A DNA stretch of 64,000 bases from Flavobacteriales bacterium. Lineage in GTDB: Bacteria; Bacteroidota; Bacteroidia; Flavobacteriales_F; PHOS-HE28. The DNA lies in contig JADJTW010000003.1 of the NCBI GenBank assembly GCA_016710965.1, positions 1 to 64,000 of the forward strand, read 5' to 3'. Made by a program: the position numbers and the translations under genes. The notes under the pieces are model-generated. The model was not told where the DNA came from. It was given only the letters and a program-made list of their open reading frames with translations, and made no database searches. Of this stretch, positions 1 to 8,557 are shown piece after piece (position 1 is the stretch's first letter; every line of letters begins with the position of its first letter).

Positions 1-69
1 GCAGTGGTCTCGCCGTGCGTGGGCATGTACGTGGCGCGGCGGACCCTGCGGCACGAAGCCGATCTTTAG
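1..69 (+). CDS. C-terminal end of an unidentified protein (partial)
   Basis: An open frame runs from the first base to a TAG at 67-69 and encodes 22 residues ending RRTLRHEADL. Its GC-rich codon use fits the host. The gene start lies outside the window and the family cannot be recognised from so little sequence, so chance openness of the frame is a real alternative. Confidence 0.3.
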   Translation, partial: AVVSPCVGMYVARRTLRHEADL

Positions 70-113
70 GAACCCGCGCACCTGATCAGGGGGACCTTAC
101 AGCCTCGAGCAGT

Positions 114-412
114 TTCCTGAAAATCTCTTTTGTGCCGAACGATACTCATGTAGAGATTGATATTGCAATGATGAGCCTAAGAATTGAAGAGGACGAGAAT
201 CGAAATTGTTTGACAAAGGGTTCTCGGGGAAGTGGGCCGTTGAGACTCAGAAAAAGGGATACGGACTCGGAATGGGTGTAATGCGCGAATTGCTTAGGCT
301 GAACGACAGCCAAGTATTTGTTCAACCATGTACTATGCCGGAAAGGAGTTTCGAGGTGAACAATGTTCCTTATGAGTGCAACCAGTTCGTCATACTGGTT
401 CCGCGAGCGTGA
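114..412 (+). pseudogene. Frameshifted fragment of a GHKL/HATPase_c-like ATPase domain
   Basis: Two overlapping frames join into one protein-like segment. The first gives ISFVPNDTHVEIDIAMMSL and reads to about 200. The second starts near 206 with LFDKGFSGKW, then GYGLGMGVMRELLRL, and ends at TGA 412. The order (beta strand, FxKGFSGK, G-rich GLG box, helix) matches the C-terminal half of histidine-kinase-type ATP-binding domains. A missing base around 195-206 breaks the frame. No complete N box or dimerisation domain is visible upstream. The stretch is clearly more AT-rich than its neighbours, which suggests acquired DNA that has decayed. A sequencing error could explain the frame break but not the missing N-terminal half. 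Confidence 0.5.
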
Positions 413-510
413 TGTGCACCTAAGTACACGCTCGACTCATCAGGGTTTGAGCCCCGCAGGGCCTCCCGTCCTCGGGACACCCTGCACGCGAACCTGCTAC
501 CTTGCTCTCG

Positions 511-990
511 ATGAAGCGCGTCCAACATCTATGTGCCCTCGCCCTTGCGCTAGGCACCACGTTGCCCGGCCGTGCACAAAGCGGCACCGTGGCCACAGGC
601 GGCGATGCCAGCGGCCCTGGTGGCTCCATCAGTTCTTCCATCGGCCAGGTGGGCTATCGCGCCGTGGTGAGCGCGGGCGGCACCGTGGGCGAGGGTGTGC
701 AGCAGGCCTATGAATACCTGGTGCTGCCGGTGTACGACCAGGTGAGCGCATGGATGGCCTTCGTATCGCCCAATCCCACCAGCGACGGCATCACGGTGCA
801 ACTCACCGATGTGCTGGAAGGAAAACCGCGGTTCGAACTGCTGGACGCTGAAGGTCAGCTCGTGCGCGCTGGACAATTGGCCAGCTCCCATGCCTTCATT
901 CCCATGCAGGAACTGCCCAGTGCGAGCTATCTGCTCCTCCTCTACCATGCTGGCGGCGACCACACCGTTTTCAAGATCCTGAAGCAATGA
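511..990 (+). CDS. Small secreted protein with T9SS type-A sorting domain
   Basis: A 159-residue secreted protein of unknown function. The signal peptide starts MKRVQHLCALALALG and ends near GRAQS. A short Gly/Ser-rich mature segment follows, then a C-terminal sorting domain from about residue 88: SPNPTSDG, a beta stretch with LLDAEGQLV, and ILKQ at the end. These domains direct Bacteroidota proteins through the type IX secretion system. The ATG at 511 is chosen because the signal peptide begins there and a -7-like TACCTTG lies just upstream (498-504). The stop overlaps the next start by four bases (ATGA), so the two genes probably form an operon. The mature part is too short to suggest an enzyme. 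Confidence 0.82.
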   Translation: MKRVQHLCALALALGTTLPGRAQSGTVATGGDASGPGGSISSSIGQVGYRAVVSAGGTVGEGVQQAYEYLVLPVYDQVSAWMAFVSPNPTSDGITVQLTDVLEGKPRFELLDAEGQLVRAGQLASSHAFIPMQELPSASYLLLLYHAGGDHTVFKILKQ

Positions 991-1943
991 CCATGAACAA
1001 GATCCTTGCGCTTTGCGCCCTCAGTTTGATCGGTGCGAACGGCTTGTTCGCACAAGCTCCCGAGAAGATGAGTTTCCAGGCGGTGTTGCGCGATGGTGCC
1101 GACGACCTGATCGTGAACAGTGCGGTGGGCATGCGCACGAGCATATTGCAAGGCAGCAGCAACGGCAGCGCGGTGTACGTGGAGACGCATGCGCCCACCA
1201 CCAATGCCAACGGCCTGGCCACGGTGGAGATCGGCGCGGGCACGGTGGTCTCCGGCGACTTCGCGACCATCGACTGGGCCAATGGACCTTACTACCTGAA
1301 GACCGAGACCGATCCCGATGGCGGCACCACCTATTCCATCACCGGCACGAGCCAGCTCTTGAGCGTGCCTTACGCGCTGTACGCCGGCAACAGCGAGCCG
1401 GGTCCGCCCGGCCCGCCGGGCATGCCGGGCGTGGGTGGCTGCGACCCCAACGATCGCGACAGCTTGATCGTGCTCTACAACAATGCGCAGGCGCACGGCT
1501 TCTACCAGGATGTGGACGGCGTGGGGCATTGGCTGGTGCAGAACCTCGGCAACACCAACCACAGTGCCATCGCCTCGAAGCGTGGCGTGGCGGTTTACAA
1601 CAACAGCACTGCCTATGCCTTTTACCTGGACAACGCGGGCATCGGTGCGTGGAGCACCCAGGCACTGGGCAACACCGGGCACACGGCTGTTGCCAGCAAG
1701 CGCATCATCGTGCTCTACAACAACAGCACGGCCTATGCCTTCCACGTGGATGGCGCGGGACTGGGCACCTGGACCACGCAGGGCATCGGCAACACCGGGC
1801 ACAGCCATGCAGCCCATGGCGACAAGGTGGTGGTGTGGAACAACAGCAATGCGTGGAGCTTCTCGGTGGACGCCAGCGGCAATGGCGCGTGGGTGGCTGA
1901 GACGCTCGGTGGAACGATCCACGAGGTGATCACGACGCGCTGA
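987..1943 (+). CDS. Secreted repeat protein with collagen-like GPP segment
   Basis: A 318-residue exported protein. Its signal peptide is MTMNKILALCALSLIGANG and cleavage is likely after LFAQ. Residues of about 20-130 form a domain common in Bacteroidota surface proteins (starting PEKMSFQAVLRDG, ending LLSVPYALYAGN). A collagen-like stretch PGPPGPPGMPG follows. The C-terminal half has four imperfect repeats of about 37 residues, with the theme LYNNSTAYAF, then D..G.G.W, then LGNTGH. No sorting domain is visible, so it may stay in the periplasm or outer membrane. The start overlaps the previous stop (ATGA), and ATG 993 is an alternative. It is probably structural or adhesive, but no catalytic motif or partner can be named. 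Confidence 0.82.
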   Translation: MTMNKILALCALSLIGANGLFAQAPEKMSFQAVLRDGADDLIVNSAVGMRTSILQGSSNGSAVYVETHAPTTNANGLATVEIGAGTVVSGDFATIDWANGPYYLKTETDPDGGTTYSITGTSQLLSVPYALYAGNSEPGPPGPPGMPGVGGCDPNDRDSLIVLYNNAQAHGFYQDVDGVGHWLVQNLGNTNHSAIASKRGVAVYNNSTAYAFYLDNAGIGAWSTQALGNTGHTAVASKRIIVLYNNSTAYAFHVDGAGLGTWTTQGIGNTGHSHAAHGDKVVVWNNSNAWSFSVDASGNGAWVAETLGGTIHEVITTR

Positions 1944-2026
1944 GGCGCCAACGGTCTTTCCGTATTAGGAGATCCTGCGGTCTTAGGCGAAGGCGCCTCA
2001 TCAATGAAGCGCCCGAGGCACGCCAG

Positions 2027-2105
2027 TACCTTCGTGTCCGCCATGGACAGCACCGCCCGCCTTGCCGAACGCATGCGTCCGCGCACATTAGTGATGCGCT
2101 CTTAA
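2027..2105 (+). pseudogene. Truncated duplicate of the rarA promoter and first codons
   Basis: Bases 2027-2089 repeat the region around the rarA start (2350-2415). The shared parts are TACCTTCGTG (the -7-like element) and an ORF opening MDSTARLAERMRPRTL, against MDNTAPLAERMRPRTL in rarA. After 16 codons the similarity ends and the frame stops at TAA 2103-2105, leaving a 20-residue peptide. The differences include two amino-acid changes, so this copy is not under the same constraint as rarA. The spacing from -7 to ATG is shorter here. Transcription from this copy is possible but unproven. Confidence 0.8.
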
Positions 2106-2341
2106 CTACCGCTCGCCCGCCGGATGTTCGCGCTGGCCTCGGCGGCCAGTGCATCGGCCTGGCGCTGGGTGGCCTTGCTGCCCGCAGTGAGTTCCAGGTA
2201 GCGCAGGTGGTCCAGCATGCGTTGGGCCTCGATGGGATCCACCTTGCTGGAGAGCGTTACCACTACTTCGTTCTTCTTGTTGCGCTTGACGGTCGCGGTG
2301 GTGCTAAGGGAAGCGCGCTTGCAGGGGCGCGAGGTCCCTCC
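2102..2341 (-). pseudogene. Protein-like fragment lacking a start codon
   Basis: On the minus strand about 70 codons read like real protein: TTATVKRNKKNEVVVTLSSK, a helical segment with DPIEAQRMLDHLRYLEL, then an Ala-rich C-terminus ending in TAA. No ATG, GTG or TTG lies in frame just upstream of this part, and the expected 5' end falls in the rarA promoter region. It lies between the two copies of the rarA start. The simplest reading is a gene fragment whose 5' end was lost when the duplication formed. The family is unknown. A non-standard start or a short regulated peptide cannot be excluded. Confidence 0.42.
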
Positions 2342-2349
2342 ACCGCCAA

Positions 2350-2357
2350 TACCTTCG
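2350..2357 (+). promoter_or_regulatory. -7 promoter element of rarA
   Basis: TACCTTCG, one mismatch from the Bacteroidota -7 consensus TAnnTTTG, lies 11 bases before the rarA ATG. The same element is present in the duplicated copy at 2027-2034. Confidence 0.55.
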
Positions 2358-2368
2358 TGCCCTAGAAA

Positions 2369-3649
2369 ATGGACAACACCGCCCCCCTCGCCGAACGCAT
2401 GCGTCCGCGCACCCTGGACGAGGTGGTGGGCCAGGCGCACCTGGTGGGCAAGGATGGCGTGCTGCGCAAGGCACTGGCCGGTGGCATGCTGCCGAGCATG
2501 ATCCTGTGGGGTCCGCCGGGCGTGGGCAAGACCACACTTGCGCGGCTGATCGCGCAGGAATTGAAGCGGCCCTTCCATGCGCTGAGCGCCATCAACAGCG
2601 GTGTGAAGGACGTGCGTGAGGTGATCGAACAAGCGGGAGGCAGTGGCCTCTTCTCACGCAGTGCGGTGCTCTTCATCGACGAGATCCACCGCTTCAGCAA
2701 GGCGCAGCAGGATTCGCTGCTCGGCGCCGTGGAGAAGGGAACGATCACGCTCATCGGTGCCACCACGGAGAACCCCAGCTTCGAAGTGATCAGCGCCTTG
2801 CTCTCCCGCTGTCAGGTGTACATACTGGAGCCGCTCACCGAAGAGGACCTGCTGGTGCTGCTCGATCGCGCCATGCGCAACGATTCGGATCTGAAGCAGC
2901 GCACCATCGAGTTGAAGGAGACCGATGCGCTGATGCGCGCCAGTGGTGGCGATGCACGGCGGCTGCTGAACACCTTCGAGCTTTGCGTGAGCGCTAGCGG
3001 AGCAGGACCCGCGATCATCACCAATGAACTGGTGAAGGAGGTGGTGCAGACCAATGCGGGCCGATACGACAAGCAAGGTGAGCAGCATTACGACATCATC
3101 AGTGCCTTCATCAAGAGCATGCGCGGCAGCGACCCCAACGCGGCGGTGTATTGGCTGGCGCGCATGGTGGAAGGCGGCGAGGACCCGTTGTTCATCGCGC
3201 GCCGCATGGTGATCCTGGCGAGCGAGGACATCGGCAACGCCAATCCCAACGCGCTGCTGATGGCCACCACCACCATGCAGGCGGTGCAGATGATCGGCTG
3301 GCCCGAGGGGCGGATCATCCTGAGCCAATGCGCCATCTACCTCGCCTGCTCAGCGAAGAGCAATGCCAGCTACAAGGCCATCGGTGCCGCGCAGGCCGAA
3401 GTGAAGAAGAGCGGCGACCTGCCCGTGCCCATCGCCCTTCGCAACGCCCCCACCAAGTTGATGAAGGACATCGGCTACGGGAAGGAATACCAATACAGCC
3501 ACGAGGGCGAGGACAACTTCATCGATCAGGAGTTCCTGCCGGAGAAGATCAGTGGCTCGGCGTTCTATCATCCGGGAGATAATCCGCGCGAGCAGGAGTA
3601 TGCTGCGTTGTTGGAGAAGCTGTGGAAGGACCGCTACGCGGAGGGCTGA
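2369..3649 (+). CDS. rarA: Replication-associated recombination protein A (AAA+ ATPase)
   Basis: A 426-residue member of the RarA/MgsA/WRNIP1 family, cytosolic AAA+ ATPases related to the clamp loader that act at stalled replication forks. The Walker A motif GPPGVGKT is at residues 48-55 and Walker B LFIDEIHR near 100. Sensor 1 follows (GATTENPSF), and the arginine-finger region reads ALLSRC. The C-terminal half holds the family's tetramerisation part, including GSDPNAAVYWLARM and the Gly-rich GYGKEYQYSHE. Length is normal for the family. The start ATG follows a -7-like element. The gene is monocistronic here, with a duplicated fragment of its own start about 320 bases upstream. Confidence 0.96.
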   Translation: MDNTAPLAERMRPRTLDEVVGQAHLVGKDGVLRKALAGGMLPSMILWGPPGVGKTTLARLIAQELKRPFHALSAINSGVKDVREVIEQAGGSGLFSRSAVLFIDEIHRFSKAQQDSLLGAVEKGTITLIGATTENPSFEVISALLSRCQVYILEPLTEEDLLVLLDRAMRNDSDLKQRTIELKETDALMRASGGDARRLLNTFELCVSASGAGPAIITNELVKEVVQTNAGRYDKQGEQHYDIISAFIKSMRGSDPNAAVYWLARMVEGGEDPLFIARRMVILASEDIGNANPNALLMATTTMQAVQMIGWPEGRIILSQCAIYLACSAKSNASYKAIGAAQAEVKKSGDLPVPIALRNAPTKLMKDIGYGKEYQYSHEGEDNFIDQEFLPEKISGSAFYHPGDNPREQEYAALLEKLWKDRYAEG

Positions 3650-3749
3650 CCGCTGCGCTTTGCTCGCGGTGGAGCCATGCACGGGGAATGCACCCGCAGA
3701 TCACGCAGATGCACTCGTTACCGCTCGCGACGGAGCATTCCTGACTGCC

Positions 3750-4196
<447 letters not shown>

Positions 4197-4247
4197 GAAT
4201 CGCATTCCTGCCGATCCGAGCGCAGCGAACCTGCGGACTGTGTTCGA

Positions 4248-4697
4248 TCAGCTGGCGCGCTCCTGCTCCAGGAAGCGCTGGTGCATGTCGTAGATCATTC
4301 CCAGGCTGACGACCAGGCCGCCCAACCCCTGTTCGAGCATCTGCCAGAGCACATCGACCACCACGTGCATCATGGCGTGCTTCGTGAAGCTCATGCCCAG
4401 GACGAAGATGACCAGGTACACGAAGAAACCGATCGCCGCAGAGAACAGTGTGACCATGACCGGGAAGGCCCGCTTGAGGCTGATGAACTCGTACTGAACG
4501 GCCTTATGCGCACCGATGGTGATGCCCAGGCCGAGCACGAGGTAGACCAGGGCCGCAAGCACGAAGTAGAGCGCTAGGGGGATGCCCAGCTCGCTGAGGT
4601 CGGAGAGCACCAGCCCATGCCATACGTACGATAGCCCGAACATGACCGCGCTGGAAAGCAGCCAGGGAAGCAGGATGAAGCGTCTGAGCTGGAACAC
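4248..4697 (-). CDS. Small four-helix membrane protein of unknown function
   Basis: A 149-residue integral membrane protein with about four hydrophobic helices: near residues 8-30 (LPWLLSSAVMFGLSYVW), 40-62, 78-103 (LFSAAIGFFVYLVIFVLGM) and 110-138. Between the second and third helices are a His/Lys loop (GAHKAVQYEF) and LKRAFP. No enzyme or transporter signature is visible. The start MFQLRRFI gives a positively charged N-terminus. It is transcribed convergently with rarA across the repeat array and divergently from the lipoprotein gene at 4776, with about 80 bases between them. Confidence 0.72.
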   Translation of the reverse strand: MFQLRRFILLPWLLSSAVMFGLSYVWHGLVLSDLSELGIPLALYFVLAALVYLVLGLGITIGAHKAVQYEFISLKRAFPVMVTLFSAAIGFFVYLVIFVLGMSFTKHAMMHVVVDVLWQMLEQGLGGLVVSLGMIYDMHQRFLEQERAS

Positions 4698-4775
4698 GTC
4701 GCTATTCCTTGTTGCAATGTTACGGCACCCTCATGGGCACGGGGGGAACTTGGGCAGCCCGTACTTTGCCTCCGA

Positions 4776-6389
4776 ATGAAGAACGCAGCGGTCCCCGGAG
4801 CGGTTGCCTTGTGCGCAGGGCTATGTTCTGCACTCTTCCTCAACAGCTGCCGCAAGGAGAGCGACAGAGCCACTTGGGACGTGGACCTGTTGGTGCCCCT
4901 GGTGCATACCAGCCTCACGATCGGGAACCTGGTGCCCGACAGCCTGCTGGTGTCCGACCCGGCGGGCAACGTGACGCTGCACTACCAGAGCGAGCTCTTC
5001 GCCGTGGACATCGATACCCTGTTGCTGGCGCCGGACACCAGCTTCATCTACCGCTATGCCCTGCCCTTCCCTGGTCCGCTCAATTTCCCGGCAGGCATCG
5101 AGCTCTTCGGCCAGAACGACGTGCAACGCTTCGACCTGGACCAGGTGGAACTGAGGACATTGATCCTGCGCGAAGGCCGGCTGGAACTGGAGATGACGAA
5201 CATGGTGGCCAGTGCCATCATCGGGTCACTGGAACTTCCTGGTGCGGACTTCCCCGATGGATCCACGGTCATTACCACCACGGTGGGTGCGGGCACGCCT
5301 GCGAACCCGGCGCATTCTTCTGCCATGCGCGACCTCAGCGGGGTGGCCTTCGACCTGCGCGGGCCTGCGTACAACAACGTGAACACGCTGCAGACGATCC
5401 TGGGGGCACAGCTCGACCCCAACGGCTCGGGTGCCGACATCACGGACCAGGACAGCCTCATCATCGCCAGCAACTACGTGGGGCTGGTGCCGCAGTACGC
5501 GCGGGGCTTTTTCGGGCAGCGCATAGTGGAAGTTGAGCCCGACACCAACCGGCTCACCTTGTTCGATGCGCTCGTGGGCGGCACGCTCGACCTGGACTAC
5601 GCCGCACTGCGACTGACCGTCGATAACGGCTTCGGCATGGACCTGCGCGTGCGCATGCATGAACTGCGTGCGATCAACACCCGCACCCATACCACGGTCG
5701 ACCTGGCGCATAGCATCTTCCAAGGGCCCATCAACATCAACCGTGCGATCGACCAAGGCAACGGCTTCACCGCCAGCCACTACTCCAACCTCCTGGATGT
5801 ACACAACAGCAACATCGATGAGTTCCTGGAGAACATGCCGGACCAAGTGTCCTATGCGCTGGACCTGGAGCTCAATCCGCTGGGCGACATCAGCAACGGC
5901 AACGACTTCCTCTACTATGAGAGCAGCCTATCTGCGGGCCTGGAGCTTGAAGTCCCGCTAAGGCTCATCACCAACGAGCTCACGCTGCAGAGCATCAGCA
6001 CGCCTGATCTGCCCGGCAGTGCCGAAGGGCATGCCTTGCGCAGCGGCACCTTGAAGCTCTTCGCCACGAACGGATTCCCGATGTGGGCGCGCATCGAATT
6101 GGACTTGATCGACGCCGCAGGGAATGTGGTCGCCACCATCCCGGTGGAAGGACAGATCGCTCCCGGGATCATGGGCGGGAACGGCCTGGTGACGCAAAGC
6201 GTGGAGAGCGTGCTCACCGCGCCCATGAGCGAGCAACTGGTGGATGTGCTGTACACAGGCGCCCGTTTGCGCAGCCGCATAGCGCTTACCACCAGCGATC
6301 AGACGCAACATCTGCGCATCCTCGATCGCTACCGCATGGACTTGCAGATCACCCTTGCGGCCAACTATATGGTGAACGGGGATGAGTAG
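4776..6389 (+). CDS. Large lipoprotein of unknown function
   Basis: A 537-residue lipoprotein. The signal peptide ends in the lipobox LNSC, so Cys25 should be lipidated after cleavage by signal peptidase II. The rest is rich in beta strands and Asp/Asn turns and has no recognisable catalytic motif. A -7-like TACTTTG lies about ten bases before the ATG. The stop overlaps the start of the DUF5723-type outer-membrane gene, and lipoproteins of this size are often paired with such barrels in Bacteroidota. The two may form one cell-envelope unit, which is inferred from gene order. Confidence 0.78.
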   Translation: MKNAAVPGAVALCAGLCSALFLNSCRKESDRATWDVDLLVPLVHTSLTIGNLVPDSLLVSDPAGNVTLHYQSELFAVDIDTLLLAPDTSFIYRYALPFPGPLNFPAGIELFGQNDVQRFDLDQVELRTLILREGRLELEMTNMVASAIIGSLELPGADFPDGSTVITTTVGAGTPANPAHSSAMRDLSGVAFDLRGPAYNNVNTLQTILGAQLDPNGSGADITDQDSLIIASNYVGLVPQYARGFFGQRIVEVEPDTNRLTLFDALVGGTLDLDYAALRLTVDNGFGMDLRVRMHELRAINTRTHTTVDLAHSIFQGPININRAIDQGNGFTASHYSNLLDVHNSNIDEFLENMPDQVSYALDLELNPLGDISNGNDFLYYESSLSAGLELEVPLRLITNELTLQSISTPDLPGSAEGHALRSGTLKLFATNGFPMWARIELDLIDAAGNVVATIPVEGQIAPGIMGGNGLVTQSVESVLTAPMSEQLVDVLYTGARLRSRIALTTSDQTQHLRILDRYRMDLQITLAANYMVNGDE

Positions 6390-7611
6390 GACCCTGATCA
6401 CGCTGGCCGGGCTTGCGATTGGATCGCTTGCCGCAGCGCAGGATACCCTGAGGCCAGTGGGCTTCCCGCTGCTGGTGAACGACCGCTGGACGAACGTGAT
6501 CGCCATGGAGGCCTCGTTGGACTACAACGCGAACAGCCTGCGCAACGAACTGCCCATCGCCTTGTGGAAGGGCAGCTACCTCGATCGCGACCTGCGCGAA
6601 CGATCGCTCGGCAACATGCGCGAGCGCAACAGTGTGGGCTACGCGATCAGCGCGCGTGCCACGTGGTGGGGCAGAACGGATGAGCGTGGGTGGCGAACCA
6701 TGGCTTCCGTGGCGCACCATGAACAACTGGGCGTGCGCTTCACGCGCGATCTCTTCGCCCTCACTTTCTTCGGCAACGCGAACTACGAGGAACGGCGCGC
6801 GGACCTCGGACCATCAGCAGCCACGGCCATCCGGTACCAGACGGTGGGCATCGGTCAGCACCATGTGAAAAGCGGAAGCTGGTGGCGTTGGGATATCGTT
6901 GTCGGACAGAGCCTGGATGCGATCGACGTGCGGTGGGCGAGCTTGTACACTGGCGCCGACGGCCGCGTGCTGCGCGCCTCGGTACTGAGCGAGCACTACC
7001 GCAACGATACCACGGGCAGCCGCTTCGGCAGCGTGAACGGCATGGGCACAGCGGTCAGCGGGCGTTGGGAAACGCAATTGGGACGCGGTCGGCCGAACGT
7101 GCGCTTCAGCTTGGAAGCACGGGACCTAGGGCTCGTCAACTGGTTCGGGCAAGCCCTGCTGAAGGACACGATCATCGAGTACACGGGCATCGGCGTAGCC
7201 AACCTCCTCGAACTCGACAACGTGATCATTGGCGAGGAACAATTGCTCGACACTTTCGGCCTGCGCTATGACAACATCACCTTCACACGGCCCCTGCCCT
7301 TCTTCATTGAAGCACGCATGCGCGCACCGCTCGGCGATGGCTGGACGGGCAGCGTTGCGCTTGACCAGCGCTACCTGCCCGGCTACGTACCGCAACTGAG
7401 CTTCACCGGCGAACGAAGGATCATGAACAACATGCTCGGTAGTGCAACGCTCGGCTTCGGCGGCTTCGGCGGTCTGCGCTTGGGAGCGAATGCGCGTTAC
7501 TTGATCACCGACCGCGTGCTCATCGAACTCTCCTCTCCTCACCTTCCCGGGTTCTTCAGCGGCGCGGCGCACAGTGCCGGCGTGCTCTTCGGTGCAAGTG
7601 TGGGCTTTTGA
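6382..7611 (+). CDS. DUF5723-like outer-membrane beta-barrel protein
   Basis: A 409-residue exported protein with signal peptide MSRTLITLAGLAIGSLAAAQ. The mature part consists of repeated amphipathic beta strands with aromatic girdles (for example FTRDLFALTFFGNANYE) and ends in a strand closing with Phe (LFGASVGF), as expected of a Bam-assembled barrel. Its layout matches the DUF5723 proteins of Bacteroidota: an N-terminal barrel strand series, a DTFGLRYDN segment, then a run of glycine-rich strands. The exact family assignment is from memory of the pattern. Its ATG lies inside the end of the preceding lipoprotein gene, so translational coupling is likely. Confidence 0.72.
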   Translation: MSRTLITLAGLAIGSLAAAQDTLRPVGFPLLVNDRWTNVIAMEASLDYNANSLRNELPIALWKGSYLDRDLRERSLGNMRERNSVGYAISARATWWGRTDERGWRTMASVAHHEQLGVRFTRDLFALTFFGNANYEERRADLGPSAATAIRYQTVGIGQHHVKSGSWWRWDIVVGQSLDAIDVRWASLYTGADGRVLRASVLSEHYRNDTTGSRFGSVNGMGTAVSGRWETQLGRGRPNVRFSLEARDLGLVNWFGQALLKDTIIEYTGIGVANLLELDNVIIGEEQLLDTFGLRYDNITFTRPLPFFIEARMRAPLGDGWTGSVALDQRYLPGYVPQLSFTGERRIMNNMLGSATLGFGGFGGLRLGANARYLITDRVLIELSSPHLPGFFSGAAHSAGVLFGASVGF

Positions 7612-7620
7612 ACGTGCACC

Positions 7621-8178
7621 ATGACGCGCAGACAGATCCGCAAAGAGGCTGAACGTTTGGTGAAGGACGGCCTTGGACGGCAGCAGGTCTTCGACATCCT
7701 GAAGCACCAGGGTGCGGGCATGGACGATGAGAAGCTCGCGCGCATCGTGCGTTACGTTCCTTCACTAGCAGCAAGGCAACGCTACAAAGTGCCGCACGCG
7801 GTGCTGCTCGTCCTGCTCTGGATCACGGCAGTGGCCAAGAGCCTGTACGGCATCGGCATGGCCATGGAAAGCGGACGCTCCGTGATACTCGCGGCCTTCA
7901 TGTTGCCGATCGTCACCGTCATCCTCGGCATCGGCATCGCCATGCACCGCACGCGGGCCTACCACACGGTCGCCTTCCTCTCTGTCATCGGGCTGGTGCG
8001 CTACATCTCCCGTACCGACTGGGCGAACTTCGATCCGTTCGACACCATCGACCTGGTCGTCGCCGCAACCATGATCGGTCTCGCGTGGTACCTCTTCAAC
8101 AAGGTCGCATCGAACTACGAGGTGGTCCCGGGTGCGGATGGCACCAATGTGATCGTGTTCCCCCTGAACCTGCGCTGA
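7621..8178 (+). CDS. Membrane protein with cytosolic N-terminal helix domain
   Basis: 185 residues. The first 50 are charged and helical (MTRRQIRKEAERLVKDGLGR, then VFDILKHQ) and should be cytosolic. About four hydrophobic helices follow, near 58-75, 85-105, 115-128 and 140-158. No known family is recognised. It follows the DUF5723 gene after nine bases and precedes sugE by four, so it is probably co-transcribed with both. The start is the first ATG after the preceding stop and has no competitor. Confidence 0.72.
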   Translation: MTRRQIRKEAERLVKDGLGRQQVFDILKHQGAGMDDEKLARIVRYVPSLAARQRYKVPHAVLLVLLWITAVAKSLYGIGMAMESGRSVILAAFMLPIVTVILGIGIAMHRTRAYHTVAFLSVIGLVRYISRTDWANFDPFDTIDLVVAATMIGLAWYLFNKVASNYEVVPGADGTNVIVFPLNLR

Positions 8179-8182
8179 CTTC

Positions 8183-8509
8183 ATGAACTGGCTGCTGCTC
8201 GTGATCGCCGGTCTGTTCGAAGTGGGCTTCGCCACCTGTCTGGGCAAGGCACGGGAAGCCACCGGTGCGGCGAGCGCATGGTGGATGACGGGCTTCTTCG
8301 CCTGTCTCGCGATCAGCATGTTCTTGTTGTACCGCGCGGTGCAAACGCTACCCATCGGTACGGCCTACGCGGTATGGACGGGCATCGGCGCGGTAGGCAC
8401 CACCGTGGTCGGCATCCTTCTCTTCAAGGAACCCACCGAGTTCTGGCGGCTCTTCTTCCTCTTTACGCTCATCGCTTCCATCGTCGGGTTGAAAGTGGTG
8501 ACGCACTGA
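8183..8509 (+). CDS. sugE: SMR-family exporter, Gdx/SugE type
   Basis: A 108-residue inner-membrane protein with four helices. The essential glutamate of SMR transporters is present in helix 1 (LFEVGFATCL, Glu13). The subfamily motif LPIGTAYAVWTGIGAVG in helix 3 is typical of Gdx/SugE proteins, which antiport guanidinium or small quaternary cations for protons. Length is standard. There is no guanidine riboswitch: the start lies four bases after the preceding gene, so expression depends on the upstream promoter. Drug-exporting EmrE-type relatives are less likely because of the GTAYAVW signature. Confidence 0.88.
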   Translation: MNWLLLVIAGLFEVGFATCLGKAREATGAASAWWMTGFFACLAISMFLLYRAVQTLPIGTAYAVWTGIGAVGTTVVGILLFKEPTEFWRLFFLFTLIASIVGLKVVTH

Positions 8510-8557
8510 TCAGGTCCACCTCCTTGTCTGCTCTTCCTTTGCGCTCCAATTGAACTC

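Noticed and set aside
942..1922. Long minus-strand frame over the secreted repeat protein
   Set aside because: A shadow of the real plus-strand gene in GC-rich DNA. It has no family features, and its composition (His/Arg/Ala-rich) is typical of antisense frames.
8179..8182. Guanidine riboswitch before sugE
   Set aside because: Only four bases separate sugE from the previous gene, leaving no room for one.
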